From contig NZ_CABVII010000023.1 in assembly GCF_902497995.1 (NCBI RefSeq), positions 1-64,000 on the forward strand: a stretch of DNA of 64,000 nucleotides. The letters are read 5' to 3'. The notes under the pieces are model-generated. The model was not told the origin of the DNA and searched no databases. It saw nothing but the letters and a program-made list of their open reading frames with translations. Source of the stretch: Pseudomonas fluorescens. GTDB lineage: Bacteria > Pseudomonadota > Gammaproteobacteria > Pseudomonadales > Pseudomonadaceae. Each line of letters begins with the position of its first letter. The first letter of the stretch is position 1. Made by a program: the position numbers and the translations under genes. Of this stretch, positions 37,973 to 46,415 are shown piece by piece.

Positions 37973-38406
37973 TGTCCGGTGCGTATATCGGCCTGTTCTT
38001 TGCCGCGTTCGGCGCCGCGACCCTGCTGCCGTTGCAGTCCGAAGCGCTGCTGGTGGGGTTGCTGCTCAGCGACCGGTATTGGCTCTGGCTGTTGCTGGCC
38101 GTGGCCACGCTGGGCAATGTCCTGGGGTCGTTGGTCAACTGGTGGCTGGGCCGTGGCATCGAGCGCTTCCGCGATCGGCGCTGGTTTCCGATCAGCCCGG
38201 GTCACCTGGAAAAAGCCCGCGTCCATTATCAGCGTTACGGTCACTGGTCGCTGCTGCTCAGTTGGATGCCGGTGATCGGCGATCCGCTGACCCTGGTCGC
38301 CGGGGTGATGCGCGAGCCGCTCGGGCGATTCCTGCTCATCGTGACCCTCGCCAAGGGCGCCCGCTATGGCGTACTGGCCCTCGCCACTCTGGGCTGGATG
38401 GGTTGA
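37972..38406 (+). CDS. YqaA/DedA-type small membrane protein
   Basis: The 144-residue protein has about four membrane segments and the block SLVNWWLGRGIERFRDRRWFP and GDPLTLVAGVMREPLGRF, typical of YqaA-family members of the SNARE-associated/DedA group. The family is tied to membrane lipid transport and envelope homeostasis. The ATG at 37972 overlaps the DUF411 stop (TGATG), so both are co-translated; the TTG one codon earlier is not needed. Confidence 0.85.
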   Translation: MSGAYIGLFFAAFGAATLLPLQSEALLVGLLLSDRYWLWLLLAVATLGNVLGSLVNWWLGRGIERFRDRRWFPISPGHLEKARVHYQRYGHWSLLLSWMPVIGDPLTLVAGVMREPLGRFLLIVTLAKGARYGVLALATLGWMG

Positions 38407-38491
38407 ACGATCTTTCGCCGCGATTGCCTGTGTTTAATATCGCCCTAATCATGCCGATCCAGCATCGGCGGATTTCCTATGGAGTTTACCC

Positions 38492-39517
38492 ATGCCTAAG
38501 ACACGCTCGCGCTGGCTGCCGAGCCTGCTGCTGACCACCGCACTGCCGGTCATCGCTCACGCCGAAGGCCCGGAATATGGTCCGCAGCTGCAAGGGTTCG
38601 AGTACCCCTACACCGTCAAGCATTTCGACTTTCAGTCCCAGGGCAAAACCCTGCAAATGGGTTACATGGACGTCGCCGCCAACGGCAAGGCCAACGGGCG
38701 CAGCATCGTGTTGCTGCATGGCAAGAATTTCTGCGGCGCGACCTGGGACACGTCGATCAAGGCCCTGAGCGACGCCGGCTACCGGGTCATCGCCCCGGAC
38801 CAGATCGGTTTCTGTACGTCCAGCAAGCCGGACAACTACCAATACAGCTTCCAGCAACTGGCCACCAACACCCAGCAACTGCTCAAGGCCCTCGGTATCC
38901 AGAAGGCCACGTTGCTCGGCCATTCCACCGGCGGCATGCTCGCCACCCGCTATGCGCTGCTGTATCCCGATCAGGTCGAACAACTGGCACTGGTCAACCC
39001 CATCGGCCTGGAAGACTGGAAAGCCCTCGGCGTGCCCTATCGCACGGTGGATCAATGGTATGAGCGCGAACTGAAGGTCACCGCCCAAGGCATCCGCGAC
39101 TACGAGCGCAGCACCTATTACGACGGCCGCTGGAAACCGGAATTCGACCGCTGGGTGTACATGCTCGCGGGCCTGAGCAAAGGGCCGGGCAAGACTCAGG
39201 TGGCGTGGAATTCGGCGTTGATCTACGACATGATCTTCACGCAACCGGTGTACTACGAGTTCAAGGACTTGAAGATGCCGACACTGCTGCTGATCGGGAC
39301 TTCCGACACCACCGCCATCGGCAAGGACCTTGCGCCGCCCGAGGTCAAGGCAAGAATCGGAGACTACCAGGTGCTCGGCAAACAAGTGGCGAAACTGATT
39401 CCCCGGTCGACACTGGTCGAATTCCCCGGCATGGGCCACGCGCCGCAGATGGAAGAACCGGCGAAATTCCACCAGGCGCTGCTGGCCTGGCTGAACAAAG
39501 CCGACCCCGTTCGCTGA
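38492..39517 (+). CDS. Exported alpha/beta hydrolase
   Basis: The 341-residue protein has a signal peptide (about residues 1-24, ending AHA). The alpha/beta-hydrolase features are IVLLHGKNFCGATW (oxyanion hole), the nucleophile elbow GHSTGG near residue 145 (Ser nucleophile), a late Asp in GTSDTTAIG and His in GMGHAPQ near residue 317. The substrate is unknown. It is followed 13 bases later by a D-2-hydroxyacid dehydrogenase gene, suggesting a shared transcript. Confidence 0.88.
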   Translation: MPKTRSRWLPSLLLTTALPVIAHAEGPEYGPQLQGFEYPYTVKHFDFQSQGKTLQMGYMDVAANGKANGRSIVLLHGKNFCGATWDTSIKALSDAGYRVIAPDQIGFCTSSKPDNYQYSFQQLATNTQQLLKALGIQKATLLGHSTGGMLATRYALLYPDQVEQLALVNPIGLEDWKALGVPYRTVDQWYERELKVTAQGIRDYERSTYYDGRWKPEFDRWVYMLAGLSKGPGKTQVAWNSALIYDMIFTQPVYYEFKDLKMPTLLLIGTSDTTAIGKDLAPPEVKARIGDYQVLGKQVAKLIPRSTLVEFPGMGHAPQMEEPAKFHQALLAWLNKADPVR

Positions 39518-39530
39518 TGAGGTAACGTTG

Positions 39531-40484
39531 ATGACGGTGCAGATTGCGGTAATCGATGACTGGCAGGGTGTGGCCCGGGAGGTGGTGGACTGGTCGGCGC
39601 TGGACGCCATCGGCCAGGTGAGTTTTGTTCATGACTACCCTGCCGACAACGCAACCCTGGCAGAGCGCTTGGGTGAATTTGAAGTGATCTGCGTGATGCG
39701 CGAGCGCACCCGGTTCGACGAGGACCTGTTGCGGCAGTTGCCGGCACTCAAACTGCTGGTCACCGGCGGCATGCGCAATGCCGCCCTGGACCTGAAAGCC
39801 GCTGCCGCGCTGGGCATTCAGGTGTGCGGCACCGACAGCTACAAACACGCCGCGCCAGAGTTGACCTGGGCGCTGATCATGGCCGCGACCCGCAACCTGG
39901 TGGTGGAAGCCAATGCCTTGCGCGCAGGCAAATGGCAGCAAGGGCTGGGCGGCGACCTGCACGGCAAGACCCTGGCCATTCTCGGTCTGGGCAGCATTGG
40001 GCGGCGTGTCGCCCGGTTCGGCCAGGTGTTCGGCATGCGGGTGATTGCCTGGAGCGAAAACCTGACCGCCGAACGCGCGGCCGAAGTCGACGTGACCTAT
40101 GTCAGCAAGCAGGAACTGTTCGAGCAGGCCGATGTGCTGTCGGTGCACCTGGTGCTCAGCGAGCGCAGCCGGGGCATGGTCGACGCCCAGGCGCTGGACT
40201 GGATGAAGCCCACGGCGCTGCTGGTCAACACCGCCCGCGGGCCGATTGTCGATGAATCGGCATTGATCAAGGCCTTGCAAAAACACCGGCTGGCTGGCGC
40301 GGCGCTGGATGTGTTCGAGCAGGAACCGCTGCCCGCGCTTCATCCATTCCGGACCCTGGAGAATGTGCTGGCCACGCCGCATATCGGGTACGTCAGTCGG
40401 CAGAACTATCAGCAGTTCTTTTCGCAGATGATCGAGGACATCCAGGCTTGGTCAGCGGGCGCGCCGATTCGTCTGCTGAGCTGA
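39531..40484 (+). CDS. D-2-hydroxyacid dehydrogenase family protein
   Basis: The 317-residue NAD(P)-dependent oxidoreductase has the Rossmann motif GLGSIGRRVARFGQVFGM near residue 153, NTARGPIVDE (catalytic Arg in the ARG block) near residue 232 and TPHIGYVS with the catalytic His near residue 284. The N-terminus is a typical catalytic domain. The ATG at 39531 is chosen over TTG 39528; GAGG lies upstream. The specific hydroxy acid is not readable. Confidence 0.9.
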   Translation: MTVQIAVIDDWQGVAREVVDWSALDAIGQVSFVHDYPADNATLAERLGEFEVICVMRERTRFDEDLLRQLPALKLLVTGGMRNAALDLKAAAALGIQVCGTDSYKHAAPELTWALIMAATRNLVVEANALRAGKWQQGLGGDLHGKTLAILGLGSIGRRVARFGQVFGMRVIAWSENLTAERAAEVDVTYVSKQELFEQADVLSVHLVLSERSRGMVDAQALDWMKPTALLVNTARGPIVDESALIKALQKHRLAGAALDVFEQEPLPALHPFRTLENVLATPHIGYVSRQNYQQFFSQMIEDIQAWSAGAPIRLLS

Positions 40485-40587
40485 TGATGATGTAGGAGCG
40501 AGCAGAAGCATTCAACTATGTTGGCCTGGTTAATGTCCAACCTTGACTGGTTCGAACTGAAACGCGTCAACCCGTGGAGCATCGCCA

Positions 40588-40821
40588 ATGAACATCCGTC
40601 TTGCTGCTTTCACTACCCCACTGCTGCTGGCCTTCGCGCTGTCCGGCTCACTTGCATTCGCCGAGGGTGATGAAGAGGAACCTGTCAAAAAGCCCAACTG
40701 CCCCAAAGGCCAGGTCTGGGACAGCAAGCAACAGAAATGCCTGCTGCAAAACAGCAGGCTGGTCCCGGACACCGACCGTACCGATTACGCCGCAGCCATC
40801 AACGATTCGTCGAAAACCTGA
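40588..40821 (+). CDS. Small exported protein, likely a truncated TPR protein
   Basis: The 77-residue product has a signal peptide (about residues 1-25) and the block KPNCPKGQVWDSKQQKCLLQ with two Cys. In other pseudomonads I recall this block starting a longer tetratricopeptide protein encoded just before an ECF sigma/anti-sigma pair. Here the sequence stops soon after DRTDYA, so the TPR part appears to have been deleted. The TGA at 40819-40821 is in the same phase as the sigma factor gene that follows. The truncation is inferred from memory of the family. Confidence 0.65.
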   Translation: MNIRLAAFTTPLLLAFALSGSLAFAEGDEEEPVKKPNCPKGQVWDSKQQKCLLQNSRLVPDTDRTDYAAAINDSSKT

Positions 40822-40845
40822 AACCCCGAGCGGACGGAGGTCGCC

Positions 40846-41373
40846 ATCGCCAGCGATCAGGCAATACGGGCCGAACTGGGCCAGCATCTGGCGCGTCTAT
40901 GGCGCTACGGCCTGCTGCTGTCCCGGCAACGGCCTGTCGCCGAAGACCTGGTCCAGGCCACCTGCATACGGGCGCTCGAACGTGCCGGGCAGTTTATCCC
41001 GGGCACCCGCATGGACCATTGGCTGCTGAGCATTCTGCATTCGATCTGGCTCAACGAAGTCCGTTCGCGCCGGGTGCGTCAGGGCCAGGGTCTGGTGGAT
41101 GCCGACCACGCCTTGTCGTTCGACGGTGAATCGGCGGCGCAAACCCCTGTCCTCGCCGCTCAGGTGATCCGCCGCGTCGATGCATTGCCCGAAGCCCAGC
41201 GCGAAACGGTATTTCTCGCTTATGTCGAGGGTTTGTCCTATCGCGAGGTCGCCGAGGTGTTGCAAGTGCCCATCGGCACCGTCATGAGCCGCCTGGCCGC
41301 CGCGCGGGTGAAGCTCGCCGAGTATCCACCGTTGCACGCCGTGCCGGGCCCTTCCACAGGAGAGCCGCGATGA
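40846..41373 (+). CDS. ECF sigma factor with non-standard (ATC) start
   Basis: The 175-codon frame carries sigma region 2 (HLARLWRYGLLLSRQRPVAEDLVQATCIRALERA) and region 4 (LPEAQRETVFLAYVEGLSYREVAEVLQVPIGTVMSRLAAARVKL). GGAGG at 40836-40840 stands where an initiation codon should follow, but the triplet there is ATC (40846). No ATG, GTG or TTG lies in frame before ATG 41011, which would delete region 2. So either ATC is used, the start has mutated from ATG, or the base is an error. The last base pairs overlap the anti-sigma start (ATGA at 41370-41373). Confidence 0.75.
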   Translation: MASDQAIRAELGQHLARLWRYGLLLSRQRPVAEDLVQATCIRALERAGQFIPGTRMDHWLLSILHSIWLNEVRSRRVRQGQGLVDADHALSFDGESAAQTPVLAAQVIRRVDALPEAQRETVFLAYVEGLSYREVAEVLQVPIGTVMSRLAAARVKLAEYPPLHAVPGPSTGEPR

Positions 41374-42134
41374 ACCACGCGATACCTTCGGACGAGCAAC
41401 TGGTGGCTTACCTCGACGACCAACTCGACAGCGAACAACGCAGCCGCATCGACGCCGCCATCGCCGAAGACTCGCTGCTCAACCTGCGCCTGCAATGGCT
41501 GGCCCGCAGCAGCCTGCCGTTCAAGGACGCCTACGATGAAATGGGCCGACAAGCGCCCACGGAACGCTTGCAGTCCATGCTCGACACCTTGCCCAGCCCG
41601 AAACGCCCGGCGATGAATCGGCGTTGGTTCCTTGCGGCAGCAGCCGCACTGGTGATCAGCGGTGCGGTGGCGGACCGGCTGTTTCTCAACTGGCAGTCGA
41701 GCCTGCAGAAAAACAACTGGCGCGCACGGGTTGCGGACTCCATGGCGCTCTACGTGCCGCAAACCCTGGACCATCTGCCCAGCGACGAAGCCGCTCTGCG
41801 CGCGCAACTGCGAACCATCGACGCGCGTCTGGGGCTCAATCTGGTGCCGGCCAGACTGGCCTTGCCGCGCGCGCAATTCAAGCGCGCACAAATCCTCGAA
41901 TCCGACGGCGTGCCCATCGCCCAGATGACCTGGCTGGACCCGGCGCACGGCCCGCTGGCGCTGTGCGTGACCCGCGCCAGCAGCGGCAGTCGACCCTTTG
42001 CCCACGAACGGCGGCGGGGACTCAATGTGGTTTACTGGGCTGACCTGGAACACGCGTGGATGCTGATTGGGCATAACCCGGCGGCGGAGCTGGAGGACAT
42101 GGGCAAGGTGTTGCGCAGCCGACTCAGTGCTTGA
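41370..42134 (+). CDS. Anti-sigma factor with zinc-free ZAS-like N-terminus
   Basis: The 254-residue protein has a short N-terminal anti-sigma domain (PSDEQLVAYLDDQLDSEQRSRIDAAI), one membrane segment at about residues 86-105 (RRWFLAAAAALVISGAV), then a periplasmic domain. It overlaps the ECF sigma gene in an ATGA, the standard pair. It should hold the sigma factor at the inner membrane. If the sigma start is truly lost, this gene would be left without a partner. Confidence 0.85.
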   Translation: MNHAIPSDEQLVAYLDDQLDSEQRSRIDAAIAEDSLLNLRLQWLARSSLPFKDAYDEMGRQAPTERLQSMLDTLPSPKRPAMNRRWFLAAAAALVISGAVADRLFLNWQSSLQKNNWRARVADSMALYVPQTLDHLPSDEAALRAQLRTIDARLGLNLVPARLALPRAQFKRAQILESDGVPIAQMTWLDPAHGPLALCVTRASSGSRPFAHERRRGLNVVYWADLEHAWMLIGHNPAAELEDMGKVLRSRLSA

Positions 42135-42933
42135 GTGCAGTGGCGGCTAAGCACGATTGTCGAGGTTCGGATGACAGTATTCATCGACAATGGCATCGCG
42201 ATGCGTCCCGGATTTCATCAGGTCCCGGGCTCTTGGCGGTTCCCCGGCCGCCCCCTGGATCAACGTGTATTGCACATCGTCCCCAACGGAAAAACAGACA
42301 TCGCCTTCAGCAGTGCAATTGGCGCCGATCCTCACCGCCAACCTCGACGAGCAACCTTCGGTAGAGACCATGGCAAATGTCGTCGAAACTGCTCCGACCT
42401 CGACCACAGTCAAAGCGCTGATCGTCCCCATTCCGATTATTGGAGTGACGGGTTCTTTCATTTCTGCTCTCCCTCCACCGGTTCATGCCGCCTCGCTTGA
42501 CTGCAGGAAGACATTGAAACGCGCCAGCGATGGAAATGACTACTGTCAGGTCTGACAGTACGGCCTGGGAATGAAGAGCAAACGCTACCGCTTGTCGATT
42601 TTCCTCTGTGGCAAAAGAATTTGCCTGAAATGAATGCGAGGGTCTGCACGGGTCCCACCGGTTGACTGCCCCAGCCTCACTCCCTATCCTCGCGCCTGTC
42701 ACGACTCATTCGTGATCGGGTTTGACGGCCCGTCATCTTCACGACGCGCATTGCCTATCTCTGCTCGAGCATTTTTGTGCCCGCAGCATTGCATTATGGC
42801 GACTGTGCGTGGGGCACCTCTGGGTGCGCCGGGTTTCCGTGAAGACCGGTCCGTCAACCTGCGCACAGTTGCCACCCTATTCGTTTGACGGCGATTTCGT
42901 GGCAGCTCTTCTGAACTTCACGGAGCTACACCA
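42135..42933. other. Gene-poor stretch before the DUF6124-type gene
   Basis: About 800 bases with several overlapping short frames. Only the minus-strand frame 42147-42461 has a good ribosome site. 42670-42933 shows nothing I can name. Confidence 0.4.
42147..42461 (-). CDS. Small unknown protein (doubtful)
   Basis: The 104-residue frame begins at ATG 42461 with GGAGG about 12 bases upstream (GGAGGGAGAGCAGAA). Composition is ordinary and it contains four Cys. It is not recognised, and competing frames overlap on the other strand, so it may be chance. Confidence 0.35.
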   Translation of the reverse strand: MKEPVTPIIGMGTISALTVVEVGAVSTTFAMVSTEGCSSRLAVRIGANCTAEGDVCFSVGDDVQYTLIQGAAGEPPRARDLMKSGTHRDAIVDEYCHPNLDNRA

Positions 42934-43218
42934 ATGACCGAACCAACCACAAAATCCACCCCCTTCGCCCGCTGCGACCACGTCGACCACCACCTGTTCG
43001 CCGTTCAGCCCGATATCCCGTTACTCGACGCCCTCGAACATGCCTCGGTCTACCTCAGCTGTGCCGAAGACCTCGCCCACCAAGCCCGCAACGCCACCCG
43101 TCCCGAACACACGGCCTCATTACGCTGGGCCAGTTCCCAGATGCTCGGCACGGCACGCTCATTGGTCCAGGCTTCAATCGACGGCCTGCACGCCGCTCAA
43201 GCGCAAGGTGACGCATGA
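42934..43218 (+). CDS. DUF3077/DUF6124-family small protein
   Basis: The 94-residue protein carries the family block LFAVQPDIPLLDALEHASVYLSCAEDLA and a C-terminal helix. These proteins are frequent in pseudomonads, often in several copies, and their function is unknown. GGAG stands before the ATG. No signal peptide or membrane segment is seen. Confidence 0.82.
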   Translation: MTEPTTKSTPFARCDHVDHHLFAVQPDIPLLDALEHASVYLSCAEDLAHQARNATRPEHTASLRWASSQMLGTARSLVQASIDGLHAAQAQGDA

Positions 43219-43520
43219 ACCCGCACATGCAGATTCGTGCGCAGCACTGAAAAGCTACCTCGCCCCTTCGCCTGGCGATGACCTGTGGGAGCGAGCTTGC
43301 TCGCGAAAGCGGTGGGTCAGTCGCCATCGATATTGAATGTGATGGCCCCTTCGTCGGAACGCCGCCCGGGGCAAGCCCGCTCCCACAGTGACTGGTGGTG
43401 GATACAAAATATCCAAACTCGCATGGATCCCTGTGGGAGCAAGCTCGCTCCCACAGATTCCGCTCCTTGAGTGACTGATATTCCGGCCCCGTTGCTAGGC
43501 GAAGCGATCCCGCCCATTCC
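43219..43520. repeat. Gap filled with GTGGGAGC-type dispersed repeats
   Basis: CTGTGGGAGCGAGCTTGCTC near 43283, CAAGCCCGCTCCCACAG near 43372 and CTGTGGGAGCAAGCTCGCTC near 43431 form overlapping inverted units. No gene is seen. Confidence 0.7.
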
Positions 43521-43997
43521 TCACTCGACCCGGCCAATACTCCGCTCATCCGGCCAGAACAACGCCGCCTGGCCCCTGTTTTCGCCGTGCTGATCAATCA
43601 GCGTCCAGACCTTGCCTTCGTGAATCATGAACGCATGGCCGTCCCGATCCACCCGATAGCCACTATAGCCATGGGCAATGCCATTGGCCGTGACCTGCTC
43701 CAGCAGCGACTGGCGCATGGCGCGGTCCAGCGGCGAAGCGCTGAACCGTGAGGGCATGCCCAGGAACGCTGAGCGCGGGTATTTGAAGCAGGCCAGCGCC
43801 TGTTCATTGGCGTAGAAGAAACAAGGGTCGTCTTCCGTACCGTGGGCCAGCAGGCTGTAAGGCGCCTGCGCATGCAGCCACTGCAGGCGCTCGGAGCCTG
43901 TCAGCGCCCGGGGAGCTGGCAGGCTTTCACCGGTCCAGTGCCGATAAGCGTCGTCCAACAGTTGAACGTAAGCGACGTACTCGTTGATTGACGACAC
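43521..43997 (-). CDS. MEKHLA/PAS-like domain protein
   Basis: The 158-residue protein has the MEKHLA-domain pattern: VQLLDDAYRHWTGESL, APYSLLAHGTEDDPCFFYANEQALACF and SRFSASPLDRAMRQSLLEQV, ending YSGYRVDRDGHAFMI. MEKHLA is a PAS-related domain; function alone is unknown. GTG at 43997 is preceded by an ideal AAAGGAGG, so I prefer it over the ATG 12 codons upstream. It stands alone. Confidence 0.85.
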   Translation of the reverse strand: MSSINEYVAYVQLLDDAYRHWTGESLPAPRALTGSERLQWLHAQAPYSLLAHGTEDDPCFFYANEQALACFKYPRSAFLGMPSRFSASPLDRAMRQSLLEQVTANGIAHGYSGYRVDRDGHAFMIHEGKVWTLIDQHGENRGQAALFWPDERSIGRVE

Positions 43998-44181
43998 GCC
44001 CCCTCCTTTGCACAGGCATTGATTATTCGACACAGCGTAGCCTATCGAAATCAGTTGTTCGGCGCATACCTACAGCTGCTTGCCGGGGGCCGCGACTCGG
44101 TCACCAGAGCCGGGATACGGGCCGCGCAACCCAGGGATTGCGGGCCTTTATGCCTACCGGAAAACCTTTCAGCCCTGACAG

Positions 44182-44520
44182 TCAATCATCCCGGGTCAGC
44201 ACTTCCAGCAACTCGATCTCGAAGATCAGATTCGAATTCGGCGTGATCTTGCCCATGGTCCGCTCGCCATACGCCAGGTGCGCCGGCACCTGCAACTTGC
44301 GCTTGCCGCCCACCTGCATCCCAAGGATGCCCTGGTCCCAGCCCTTGATCACCCGACCGGTGCCGATCACGCACTGGAAAGGCTTACCCCGGCTGTAGGA
44401 AGAATCGAATTCAGTGCCGTCTTCCAGCCAGCCGCGGTAGTGCGTGGTGATCAGCGCGCCCTTGACGGCGGCTTTGCCGTCGCCCGGCTGCAGATCGATG
44501 ATGTGCAATTCGTCGTTCAT
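44182..44520 (-). CDS. FKBP-type peptidyl-prolyl isomerase
   Basis: The 112-residue single FKBP domain (THYRGWLEDGTEFDSSYSRG, VIGTGRVIKGWDQGILGM, PAHLAYGER, LIFEIELLEVL) accelerates proline cis-trans isomerisation in protein folding. It has no signal peptide, so it is cytosolic. The length matches minimal FKBPs. It is divergent from the protealysin-like protease gene. Confidence 0.93.
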   Translation of the reverse strand: MNDELHIIDLQPGDGKAAVKGALITTHYRGWLEDGTEFDSSYSRGKPFQCVIGTGRVIKGWDQGILGMQVGGKRKLQVPAHLAYGERTMGKITPNSNLIFEIELLEVLTRDD

Positions 44521-44665
44521 GGTTTTTACTCGTTCACTGTCGCCCGATCATAGGGGCGCGGACGGAGGTTTTCGCAGAATCCGCCGCTGTTGGCAATCCA
44601 TGGAACCGAATCGCCGTCTGCTGCTCACATGTGTATCGACTTCGTACTCAGGAAAGGATGCTCTG

Positions 44666-45724
44666 ATGACCGACTCACGATCACTGTGCAGTTTCATTCC
44701 GCCTTACATCCTCAACCGCATTATTGCCCATGGCTCCGAGCGGCAGCGCTCCAGTGCACTGATTACCCTGACCCATGTGCGTACCCTTCGGCATACGCCG
44801 CTGCCACCGGTGCGCTCTGCGGCGGCGACGGTCCTGGCGCCATCCGCGCAACCCGGCCAGGTCCGGCGCAGTATCCATGACGCTCAAGGGAAAATGCTCC
44901 TGCCGGGGATGCCTGCCCGCCTTGAAGGCCAGCCGGCGACTGGCGATCCGGCGGTCGACGAGGCCTACGATGCCTTGGGCGCCAGCCATGATTTCTTCTG
45001 GAAGGTGCTCGGCCGCGACTCCATCGATAACAAGGGTTTTGCGCTGATCGGCAGCGTGCATTATGGCCAGGACTACGAGAATGCCTTCTGGAACGGTGCG
45101 CAGATGGTATTCGGAGACGGTGATGGCGAAATTTTCGAGCGCTTCACCCGCTCGCTGGATGTGATCGGGCACGAGTTGACCCACGGCGTGATCGAAAGCG
45201 AAGCCGGCCTGGTCTACGCCAATCAGTCCGGGGCCTTGAATGAATCGATATCGGACGTGTTCGGGGTGCTGATCAAGCAACATGTGCTGGGCCAGACCGC
45301 CGACGAGGCGGACTGGCTGATCGGCGCCGACTTGCTGACTCCGCGGATAAAAGGCGTCGGCTTACGATCGATGGCCCACCCCGGCACGGCGTATGACGAC
45401 CCGCTGCTGGGCAAGGACCCGCAACCGGATCACATGCGCAAGTTCGTGATCACCCAGGAGGACAACGGTGGCGTGCACATCAATTCCGGTATCCCCAATC
45501 GGGCGTTTTATCTCGCTGCCAAGGCGTTCGGCGGGTTTGCCTGGGAGAAAGCCGGCCGCATCTGGTATGACACGCTGTGCGACCGGCGCTTGAAGAGCGA
45601 GGCGTCGTTCACTGACTTCGCGGCTTTGACCATTGAGCATGCCCGGCAACGTTATGGCACCGATGGAACTAAAGTGGTGCAGCATGCCTGGTCTGAAACA
45701 GGTGTGGTCCCGACTCAGGAGTAA
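44666..45724 (+). CDS. Protealysin-like M4 metallopeptidase
   Basis: The 352-residue protease has a short propeptide with the protealysin motif FIPPYILNRI at residues 9-18 instead of a signal peptide. The catalytic zinc motif is HELTHGV near residue 169 and NESISDVFG near residue 191 supplies the third ligand. The C-terminal M4 domain follows (HINSGIPNRAFYLAA). Such enzymes are made without a signal and leave the cell by another route or act inside. AAGGA before ATG 44666 fixes the start. The inhibitor emfourin gene follows immediately, completing the typical pair. Confidence 0.92.
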   Translation: MTDSRSLCSFIPPYILNRIIAHGSERQRSSALITLTHVRTLRHTPLPPVRSAAATVLAPSAQPGQVRRSIHDAQGKMLLPGMPARLEGQPATGDPAVDEAYDALGASHDFFWKVLGRDSIDNKGFALIGSVHYGQDYENAFWNGAQMVFGDGDGEIFERFTRSLDVIGHELTHGVIESEAGLVYANQSGALNESISDVFGVLIKQHVLGQTADEADWLIGADLLTPRIKGVGLRSMAHPGTAYDDPLLGKDPQPDHMRKFVITQEDNGGVHINSGIPNRAFYLAAKAFGGFAWEKAGRIWYDTLCDRRLKSEASFTDFAALTIEHARQRYGTDGTKVVQHAWSETGVVPTQE

Positions 45725-45726
45725 TC

Positions 45727-46050
45727 ATGAAAACCCTGCCGACACTGGGCGATGATGCCGTGGTACGTCTGTCCCGCCAGGGCGGCGTGGCGGCGATCCC
45801 TGCCTTGACTCACCCTCGCCGCATCGAATTTGCGCAATGCGACATCGATCAACGCGCGCGCATTTGTTCGGTGCTGGAAGGTTGCCTGGCAATCGAAGAC
45901 CCGGCCTCGGGGCGAGGTGATCAGCGTTTTTATCAAATAGAAGTGCACTTCCGCATCGGTGAACAGGCTGACCGGATGGTGATGAAAGTCCCTGAAGATC
46001 AGGCCCCTGGTGAACTGGTGCACCTGTGGGACAAAGGCGAGGTGTTATGA
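45727..46050 (+). CDS. Emfourin-type protealysin inhibitor
   Basis: The 107-residue protein follows the M4 protease by two bases. The family block VVRLSRQGGVAAIPAL at the N-terminus and FYQIEVHFRIGEQADRMVMKVPED in the centre match emfourin, a slow-binding inhibitor of protealysin-like M4 proteases. It has no signal peptide, in line with intracellular inhibition of the unsecreted protease. The assignment relies on position and short motifs. Confidence 0.82.
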   Translation: MKTLPTLGDDAVVRLSRQGGVAAIPALTHPRRIEFAQCDIDQRARICSVLEGCLAIEDPASGRGDQRFYQIEVHFRIGEQADRMVMKVPEDQAPGELVHLWDKGEVL

Positions 46051-46209
46051 GTTTGCCGTACTCGGACGGCGTGAACCCGCCAGCGAGATAGCGATCGCAA
46101 GCAGGCTCGCTCCCACAGGGAATCGGTGCATACCCGAAATGTCCGGCGCAACGCAGCTCCCACAGGTGATGGCTATATACCTGAGATTTTTTGATCAACA
46201 TAGATCTCT

Positions 46210-46299
46210 TGTGGGAGCGGGCTTGCTCGCGAAAGCAGTCTGCCGGTCAACAAATGTGTTGAATGTGACGCCGCCTTCGCGAGCAAGCCCGCTCCCACA
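46210..46299. repeat. REP-type perfect inverted repeat (24-bp arms)
   Basis: TGTGGGAGCGGGCTTGCTCG and its inverted copy flank 42 bases. It lies between emfourin and the antiporter gene. The rest of 46051-46415 holds partial copies and no gene. Confidence 0.85.
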
Positions 46300-46415
46300 G
46301 GTATTTGCGGTGCACGCGACATCGGTGATCAACCCGTTCCCGCACTGGATCTGCGGCAAGTCCTGCCTTTATCCTTGTCGCCCCCGCCGTCGTACCGCAT
46401 CCGTTGGAGTTCCCC

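Noticed and set aside
41011..41373. ECF sigma factor starting at ATG 41011
   Set aside because: This would remove sigma region 2, and there is a good ribosome site for a start near 40846.
42190..42555. 121-residue plus-strand frame
   Set aside because: No ribosome site, low-quality composition and overlap with a better-supported minus-strand frame.
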